DNA of 64,000 nucleotides, taken from Coccinella septempunctata. Taxonomy: Eukaryota; Arthropoda; Insecta; Coleoptera; Coccinellidae. The DNA is taken from positions 21,961,521 through 22,025,520 of the forward strand of contig NC_058193.1 in assembly GCF_907165205.1 (NCBI RefSeq). The letters are read 5' to 3'. Below are positions 58,191 through 64,000 of this stretch, in pieces. The stretch's first letter is position 1; every line of letters starts with the position of its first letter. Position numbers and translations under genes: made by a program. The notes below the pieces were generated by a model. The model was not told the DNA's origin. It made no database searches and saw only the letters and a program-made list of their open reading frames with translations.

Positions 58191-58698
58191 TATAAACTCG
58201 CTCAACGTTGCTGTACTCCAAAAAAAAAAATTGTTTTCAAATATACAGGACTGATCACGTTAAAACAAGGTGCTTCGACCTAAAAGAATTTTTTTTGGAT
58301 ATACCAAATGCAGAAAATGTTTCCTAGGTGCGACATGACAACCTACAAGCTTCTACAGAAAACTTAAGTTCTCCCAATTCTTGATTCTGCATGTCCTATA
58401 TGGTAGTGCTCTTGTTATGTGGAGTCGAAAAGGCTGGTGTAAATTAAACGATGGAATAAAAGGGTACTGGTACTATACGTCCAAATTCAATTTTCACAAC
58501 TTCTATTCTATTCTACAATCTATCATTATCCTCCCTAGATGAGTAGAATTAGAGTTAATTGATTGATTATATAACATTCACCCACCTGAAGGAGTAACTG
58601 TAAAAGTCATGATTAAATAACTCATGTTGATGAAAATTATAATTTTTTAGTGTAATTGTAGATTTTCATCAAATATCGGCCATGTCAATTATATAATA
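58191..58698. other. Spacer with Tc1-like snippet
   Basis: GATTTTCATCAAATATCGGCCA near 58662 matches 18045-18068 next to the Tc1 transposase relic, so a piece of that family is present. Nothing else recognised. Confidence 0.45.
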
Positions 58699-59119
58699 TA
58701 CAGGGTGAGTCTTTGACTTGAACACATCTTTGAACAGAAAATTCCTGAGTTCGAAAGGAATACATATTTAACATCAGCTATGTGATGAATCTTCTTCGAA
58801 CTTCTTCCACTTTCACTCACATCAGTCAAATTTCCTGTCTTCAGTAAGATCATTACATACCATAGAAATACCAGAAATTAAAAGAATGTTACATAAGTAA
58901 GTTGAACGCTCACTTATTAGTGTGTTTCCATTTTGGAAAATAAAAGAATTCTTAATTTTTTCCCGTATAAAGCGCCCTTTTCCAGTAAAAGTGAGTTCTT
59001 ACTTGTTTTCGTAATACATAGCAGATTATTTCGAGATTAAAATTTAATGATGTAAAAAATTTCCGTGTCAGGTTTCCAGGGGAGGCATAGCTTACTGTTA
59101 AAAATTGGAGTAATTTTTA
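58699..59119 (+). mobile_element. TACAGGGTGAGTC element, copy 6, interrupted at its right side
   Basis: Starts TACAGGGTGAGTCTTTGACT and follows the family order as far as the GGGGAGGCATAGCTTACTG block (family GGGGTGGCACAGTTCATTA). Similarity stops at about 59119, where the LTR-like sequence starts. The remaining ~120 bp of the element is missing inside the window and is expected beyond the retrotransposon's 3' LTR. Confidence 0.8.
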
Positions 59120-60184
59120 ACCCATCTCTACACTCTGTGCACATCTCTATCAACTCAGTGACTGCGTTTATCGTTACATGCTTCTGTGAACGTAACCTTT
59201 AAATCGCTGTCAATCAGCTGCTCAAAAAAACCGGTGGAACCTGTTGAATCTGTTCAATTTAATTCATTCTCTTTAGATTCTTCGTTCGCTCAAGTGAATT
59301 GGAACTTGGTCTAAATTCTTAACGTGATTTTTAGTGCACTCTCAACTTTTTTCAATCAGCTCAAATCTAATAATATTATTTTATATTATAATTATCAATC
59401 GATCAACATCTCAAAAAGGTACAGTACTTTTTCACTCAACAAAAAATGTAATCATTTTTTGCATGTGTCACGTTAGAATATCATTCTACATAATTTTCCT
59501 CTCAACATTCACTCCATCGCTATGCATTTTCTCACAATTACATTTGCAATATTCTGCTCTACATCTCTCCATTATATTTGCATGTATATTTTCTCAATTT
59601 TCTCCAAATCTCTCAATCAACCACGTGCTCAATGTACCTAACTGCTTCAACCTTCTCGAAATGCATCGATATTCCATTCACCTAAAATCACATCATCTCG
59701 ACAACCACTCACATTTTAATTTCTCTAATTTTAGCACCAAGTTCACATTTCACACCACTCTATTAGAAGCTTATATACTTGTATTCACAATCATTTTGTA
59801 TACATGTCACCTCAGATTAACTTTACACCTCTTACGATCAGACTTCTCAGGCCTCTTAAGTTTCAGGTACCTCTACGCTCAAGTTGGACACTTCGAAGGC
59901 TTCTCATAGACCAGATCGAGATCCATCTCACTACACTCAGAACTCTGAATAATGGAATACACTCTATCAACTCTATTGGACAGACTGGTTTGTGATAATG
60001 CTCGAGGAGGTCCAATCTGATTTCAACTCAATAAGTATAATTTATTATACACTTTTGCATGTCTCTATTACCTGAAACTTATGATACCTTATTTATTTTC
60101 TCTAACGTTGTGAACTGCTCTTCTTGTTTCATCTCAATTATGAATACTATTCATTAATTCTTTCTACGTTTACAATATTTCATT

Positions 60185-60398
60185 TCTCTACATTGCATTT
60201 GTAACACAACTCACCTCAATTTATGTACTCTCATACAACACCTTCTGCTTTTCTAATAGATTTGCTATTCCTGTAAGCGTTGGTAATCATCTCTCTACAT
60301 TACATTTGTTACACGATTCACCTCAATTTATGTACTCTCATAAAACACCTTCTGCTTTTCTAATAGACTTGCTATTCCTGTAAGCGTTGGTAATCATC
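60185..60398 (+). repeat. 107-bp tandem duplication in the LTR (U3)
   Basis: TCTCTACATTGCATTTGTAA at 60185 recurs as TCTCTACATTACATTTGTTA at 60292. The units share CACCTCAATTTATGTACTCT and GCTATTCCTGTAAGCGTTGG with only a few differences. Position in U3 suggests an enhancer-like duplication. Confidence 0.92.
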
Positions 60399-60811
60399 TC
60401 TCTCTCATTCTGTCTCATTATACCTGTCTCACTACATTACATATCTCTAACTTCTCAAGTTGTCACTGCAACCTTCTGTTTTTCTGATAGCGAGACAGTT
60501 TATGAAATCGTAAACTCTATCACTGTAAACGTTGTGCTTGCATGATAACACTCACATCAATTCATAACTATCAAGCTCAATTATTATGCAACTCAAAATA
60601 CATAAACACGTTTTGATGTACATCTATCTCCATTCTCTCAATTCTTATCAACCACATAATAATTGATCTTGTTACTCGATACATGAAATTCACTCAACCT
60701 GCTCTTTCACTCAAGCAAATACAACGTTGATTTTCTCGTTGAAACATTACACTTAAATTCTCTCGATAACTTCTCAATAATTGTAAATAGGTTCACTCTG
60801 TTTAGATGTTG

Positions 60812-60818
60812 TATATAA
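60812..60818 (+). promoter_or_regulatory. Probable LTR TATA box
   Basis: TATATAA in GTTGTATATAATTTTAC, about 50 bp upstream of the poly(A) signal, which places a short R region between about 60840 and 60890. Confidence 0.55.
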
Positions 60819-60866
60819 TTTTACTTCATGCGAGTGTCTATTTATTATGTGACGTGTTTGATATAC

Positions 60867-60872
60867 AATAAA
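60867..60872 (+). terminator. LTR poly(A) signal
   Basis: AATAAA in ATACAATAAAGATTTTATTTT. It lies downstream of the TATA-like box, as needed for R to contain the polyadenylation site. Confidence 0.6.
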
Positions 60873-60964
60873 GATTTTATTTTACCATCTCCAACTCAAT
60901 CATTTGGTAACAGTCCACTTTTAAGTAATTGCCAAAAATCTCAACACCCAGATTTTTGAACATT

Positions 60965-60982
60965 TGGTCCTTCGAGCCGGAT
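60965..60982 (+). promoter_or_regulatory. Primer-binding site complementary to tRNA-Tyr
   Basis: TGGTCCTTCGAGCCGGAT is the exact complement of ATCCGGCTCGAAGGACCA, the 3' end of metazoan tRNA-Tyr including CCA (18 of 18). It starts 2 nt after the LTR, as is usual. This fixes the LTR's right edge. Confidence 0.9.
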
Positions 60983-61033
60983 GATTGAGTTGGAATAATC
61001 TTTCATTCATATCACATTCATCTCAAAAAGGTC

Positions 61034-62569
61034 ATGTCTCAAAAGTCGGGAAGATCTTCTCCATCTCCAAAAGAGGATGACGCTCAACTCCAGGTCCCTC
61101 CTACTCGATCATCCAGATCTTCCACATCTTCGCAGCCTGATGTGGGACCTCAAACTCGCTCGGCTGGTCTTCCCACCAACCTCAAATTGAAAGTCGCTAC
61201 TCAAATGAGTAGACTACAACTCATGAAGGACATCTTCTCCAAGCTGTCCAACGTCTCAACATGGACTGTGCAAGATCTGTCACACACTCAAGAACAACTG
61301 CAAGACCTTCACAAGAACTTCTCAAAGACTCACTCGTATTTTGAGTCAGCGTGGCCTGAGTCGTGTCTCGACCACGAATACTTCGCATCTTCAGTCTTCT
61401 TCGAGGAATACTCTCTATTCCAATCAGCCATCTCGAAATTAATACAACTCAATATGTCACTCAATCCTGTGGATTCACAGCCATCCACTTCTGCTCAAGC
61501 CCCTCAATCTTCTCAAACTCGTCCTCGATTGCCTGACATCTCAATTCCCACCTTCTCAGGCGACTTCTCAAAATGGCCTGCATTCCGAGACCTTTTTCAA
61601 TCACTCGTCATCAACAGCACCTCAATTTCTGACATTGAAAGGTTACATTACCTTCGAACATGTCTCTCTCACGAACCTCTCGACACCATCTCTAGTCTTC
61701 CCTTAACGGAAGTCTCTTTCCCCATAGCCTGGAAGAAGCTTATGGACAAATATGAAAACAAAAGGCTGCTCCTCTCTTCTCAATACTCAAAACTTCTCTC
61801 CTTCTCATTGGCGAATCAGAAAAATTCTACCGCCTCATATCTTCGTCAATTTATTGACAGCATCGTCAATCCTCTCCAAAGTTTGAAAGCTCTAGGTGAA
61901 GATCTAGAGCAGAACAATAATCTTTTGGTGTTTCATATCATCAACCGTATGGATCACGCCTCTCGAACACATTGGGAAACTCTCATCTCCTCTAATAACG
62001 AATTTCCCTCCTTCGCTCAGTTGATGGAGTTCCTCCAATCTCGCTCTAGAGCTCTAGAATGGACTGAGTCCAATCAGAGACAGTCCTCTCAAGAATCCTC
62101 TCGCTCTCGCACAACAGTGCACACCATCTCTCAAAAGGTTACTGCTCCAATTAAACCTTCTCCTTCACTCATCTCAAACAAATCGGCCTCCTCGAACACT
62201 CCAATCTCAAAAGTCTCTTCTATGCCCAGCTACACCTGCGATGATTGTGGACACGACCACTTTATTGCAGATTGCCCTCGCTTCTCCAAACGCTCACCTC
62301 AAGAAAAGGCTGATGTAGTATTACATCGTATTCTCTGCTCCAACTGCCTCGGTAGACATCATCGCCACTCTTGCAGAACGACAAAGATCTGCAAAATCTG
62401 TGGAAGTCGTCATCATACACTTCTACATGATGCTCCTCTCAGCAGTAAACCACACTGCAAAGTTCCACCGGTACCCCCTCGAGTGCTTCCACAATACGCT
62501 CTCACATCTCAAAAATCTGCTCAAAGGGAGGTGAGTTCTAGCAACTCAGCTCTAAAGCCTTCAAAATAG
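61034..62569 (+). CDS. BEL/Pao Gag polyprotein
   Basis: Structural protein of the retrotransposon particle, 511 residues when read to its own stop. Residues 1-60 are a basic, Ser/Pro-rich leader. A helical region follows (60-150). Residues ~165-330 match the DUF1759 capsid-like domain seen in BEL/Pao Gag (LPDISIPTFSGDFSKWPAFR, then the YL...L...... LP and AW..L...Y blocks). A Ser-rich linker leads to three zinc knuckles near residues 395-465: CDDCGHDHFIADC, CSNCLGRHHRHSC and CKICGSRHHTLLH. The first two are CX2CX3HX4C; the third ends in H. The start codon follows a short leader from the primer-binding site. The frame is intact without stops, suggesting a young copy. The last 13 codons lie inside the apparent intron, so a spliced mRNA would leave Gag at codon GAG ending 62530 and continue into pol. 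The coding strand is C-rich and G-poor, unlike the surroundings. Confidence 0.92.
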   Translation: MSQKSGRSSPSPKEDDAQLQVPPTRSSRSSTSSQPDVGPQTRSAGLPTNLKLKVATQMSRLQLMKDIFSKLSNVSTWTVQDLSHTQEQLQDLHKNFSKTHSYFESAWPESCLDHEYFASSVFFEEYSLFQSAISKLIQLNMSLNPVDSQPSTSAQAPQSSQTRPRLPDISIPTFSGDFSKWPAFRDLFQSLVINSTSISDIERLHYLRTCLSHEPLDTISSLPLTEVSFPIAWKKLMDKYENKRLLLSSQYSKLLSFSLANQKNSTASYLRQFIDSIVNPLQSLKALGEDLEQNNNLLVFHIINRMDHASRTHWETLISSNNEFPSFAQLMEFLQSRSRALEWTESNQRQSSQESSRSRTTVHTISQKVTAPIKPSPSLISNKSASSNTPISKVSSMPSYTCDDCGHDHFIADCPRFSKRSPQEKADVVLHRILCSNCLGRHHRHSCRTTKICKICGSRHHTLLHDAPLSSKPHCKVPPVPPRVLPQYALTSQKSAQREVSSSNSALKPSK

Positions 62570-62600
62570 TTCGAAGAAGCGTTGAATTATTTTTCTTCAG
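62531..62600 (+). other. Candidate 70-nt spliceosomal intron joining gag and pol
   Basis: Donor GAG|GTGAGT at 62530/62531 and acceptor TTATTTTTCTTCAG|CT at 62600/62601. A branch-like TTGAAT lies about 16 nt before the acceptor. The length, 70 nt, is typical for small insect introns and is not a multiple of three. It contains the gag stop (62567) and a TGA in the pol frame (62583). Removal leaves exons joined at codon boundaries (phase 0), placing the protease directly after Gag. The gag and pol frames do not overlap, so simple ribosomal frameshifting cannot replace it. Confidence 0.75.
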
Positions 62601-64000
62601 CTACCTCAACCACGACTCAACACTCTCCTCGCCACTGCCATCGCCCATCTCATCACCTCAACAGGATCACACACGGTTCGACTACTCATCGACAGTGGAT
62701 CCGAGCTGACCTTCATCTCTCAAGATCTAGCCAGAAAACTCAACATCTCTAGAAGGAAGTCGCATGTTGTAATTGTGGGAATCCATGGAAAGACTTCTAG
62801 GACACAAGGATCTCTCGCCCTCACTCTCAAGTCGACGTATGACCATCAAACCATAAATATTGATGCTCACATTCTCTCATCATCTTTCTCTAATTTGCCT
62901 TCCTTCTATACATGTTTTCAGCAATCTCTACATCTCCAGCATCTCAAGTTAGCTGATCCAGAATACCACATCTCAAGAGCCATCGACATCATTTTGGGTG
63001 CTGATGTATATGGCTCAGTTGTTCTTCCTCAGATGAAAAAAGGCCCTCCATCATCTCCAATCGCGCAACTCTCAATCTTCGGCTGGCTAATCCTAGGACC
63101 TGTGTGTCAAGAACAGGAACGCCTTCCAATCCAATCTCCAATGTTTCATACTGTTCAAGATGAAGATCTACATCATCTCCTCACTAAGTTTTGGGAACAG
63201 GAAGAAATTCAACCAACGTCTACGTCACATCTCACCTCTGACGAGCAAGAATGTGAAAACCACTTTGTCTCCACTCACTCAAGGCTCTCCTCAGGGAAAT
63301 ACATGGTAAGATTACCATTGAAATCATCTATTGACGTCTTAGGTTCTTCCAGACAACGAGCCTTCCGATGTCTGCAAGCCTTGATTCGGAAATTCGACAA
63401 GGATCCTGACTACTCTCTGCTCTACCACCAATTTCTCGATGAATATGAACTCCTCCAGCACATGCAACCAGTCTCGTCAGAAAAGGTCAACTCAAGATAT
63501 TTTCTTCCTCATCACGGTGTTCTCAAAACAGACAGCTCTACAACGAAACTGCGAGTAGTCTTCAACGGCTCCAGCCCCACCTCGACTGGCATTTCTCTCA
63601 ACGATATTATGCACACCGGAGCGAAACTAGAACTCGACGTGATTGATGTTCTTATGTGGGTGCGTAAATTTAAATTTGTCTTCTCTACAGATATCACAAA
63701 GATGTACAGACAGATTCTTGTTCATCCTGATGATTGGGATCTTCAAAGCATCCTTTGGCTCGACTCAAACAACAACGTGAAGACATACCATCTCACAACG
63801 GTCACATACGGAACTAGATCAGCTCCATTTTTGGCAATCAGAGTTCTTCTCCAACTTCTCAAAGATGAGGGTCACAACTTTCCACTAGCCATTCCTCCAT
63901 TAACGAAAGGTCGTTATGTCGATGATATTTGTGGTGGAGCAGATACTGAACATCAACTTCTCGAAATTGCCAAACAACTCCAGAACCTTTGCATGGCGGC
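62601..64000 (+). CDS. BEL/Pao Pol: protease and reverse transcriptase (partial, runs off the window)
   Basis: Open in one frame from 62586 to the window edge without a stop; taken to begin at the splice acceptor. First comes a retropepsin-like aspartic protease (DUF1758 type): LLIDSGSELTFI holds the catalytic DSG, and IDIILGADVYGS follows. A linker leads to IFGWLILGP, which is typical of BEL/Pao. The reverse transcriptase begins near YFLPHHGVLK, with LRVVFNGSS (fingers), FSTDITKMYRQILVHP (motif A aspartate) and RYVDDICGG (motif C, YVDD) at about 63918-63943. Thumb, RNase H, integrase and the 3' LTR must lie beyond 64000. All visible catalytic residues are intact, so the copy may be functional or very young. 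No separate start codon with good context precedes the protease, which supports expression as a fusion with Gag. Confidence 0.93.

Larger units (their letters stand above)
59136..60962 (+). repeat. 5' LTR of a BEL/Pao retrotransposon (left boundary approximate)
   Basis: The right edge is firm: TTGAACA at 60956-60962 is followed by TT and the primer-binding site. The left edge is inferred from where the interrupted element stops (~59119) and the first TGT (59136); TGTCA at 59209 is an alternative. The LTR is ~1.8 kb, unusually long, purine-poor on the plus strand and rich in CTCTC and CTCAA. It contains a TATA box, a poly(A) signal and a 107-bp duplication. A 191-codon frame inside (59334-59909) reads hydrophobic low-complexity residues and is not a gene. 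Confidence 0.75.

Noticed and set aside
59334..59909. 191-codon plus-strand open frame
   Set aside because: It lies wholly inside the LTR upstream of the primer-binding site. The product is hydrophobic, low-complexity and follows the CTC/TTC-rich composition of the LTR.
62555..62600. Ribosomal frameshift between gag and pol
   Set aside because: The gag frame closes at 62567 and the pol frame has a stop at 62583 before it opens, so there is no overlap in which a shift could occur.

Overview
The window looks like nuclear DNA of an insect, possibly a beetle (an impression from the transposon families, not a demonstrated assignment). It is AT-rich and densely packed with remnants of transposable elements. 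I found no convincing host protein-coding gene and no functional structural RNA gene. The only long open frames with recognisable domains belong to retrotransposons, so the window is probably a large intron or an intergenic interval.

Layout. (1) 1-59 kb is a patchwork of AT-rich spacers, DNA-transposon debris and about sixteen CpG-richer single-copy islands of a few hundred bases each. Most debris carries ends of the type TA-CAGGGTG, as expected for Tc1/mariner relatives that insert at TA. It includes one roughly 670-bp inverted-repeat family with six copies (1.5, 14.2, 20.6, 28.4, 57.5 and 58.7 kb) and a striking series of foldback elements with long inverted arms (2.7, 11.4, 31.7, 32.9, 41.2, 47.8, 49.3 and 51.5 kb). 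Broken Tc1/mariner-type transposase pieces lie at 18.1-18.5 kb and in the centre of the 51.5-kb foldback. (2) Non-LTR retrotransposon fragments lie at 6.14-6.30 kb (with a 12-bp target duplication), 10.6-11.2 kb (jockey-like, minus strand) and 54.7-55.9 kb (restriction-like endonuclease type). (3) Two related segments at 17.3 and 37.0 kb, and one at 54.26 kb, carry hammerhead-ribozyme-like cores of the kind known from Penelope-like elements. (4) A degenerate short-period satellite with duplicated, inverted arrays occupies 24.1-25.9 kb, and a ~174-bp tandem repeat occurs both there and at 50.8-51.4 kb.

The right end, from about 59.1 kb to the window edge, is a young-looking BEL/Pao LTR retrotransposon on the plus strand: a long 5' LTR, a primer-binding site that is a perfect 18-nt complement to the 3' end of tRNA-Tyr, an intact gag with three zinc knuckles, and an open pol (protease and reverse transcriptase) that runs off the edge. 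Gag and pol do not overlap. Between them is what looks like a complete 70-nt spliceosomal intron whose removal would join the frames in phase. I regard this as the most interesting feature of the window: Gag alone would come from unspliced RNA and Gag-Pol from spliced RNA.
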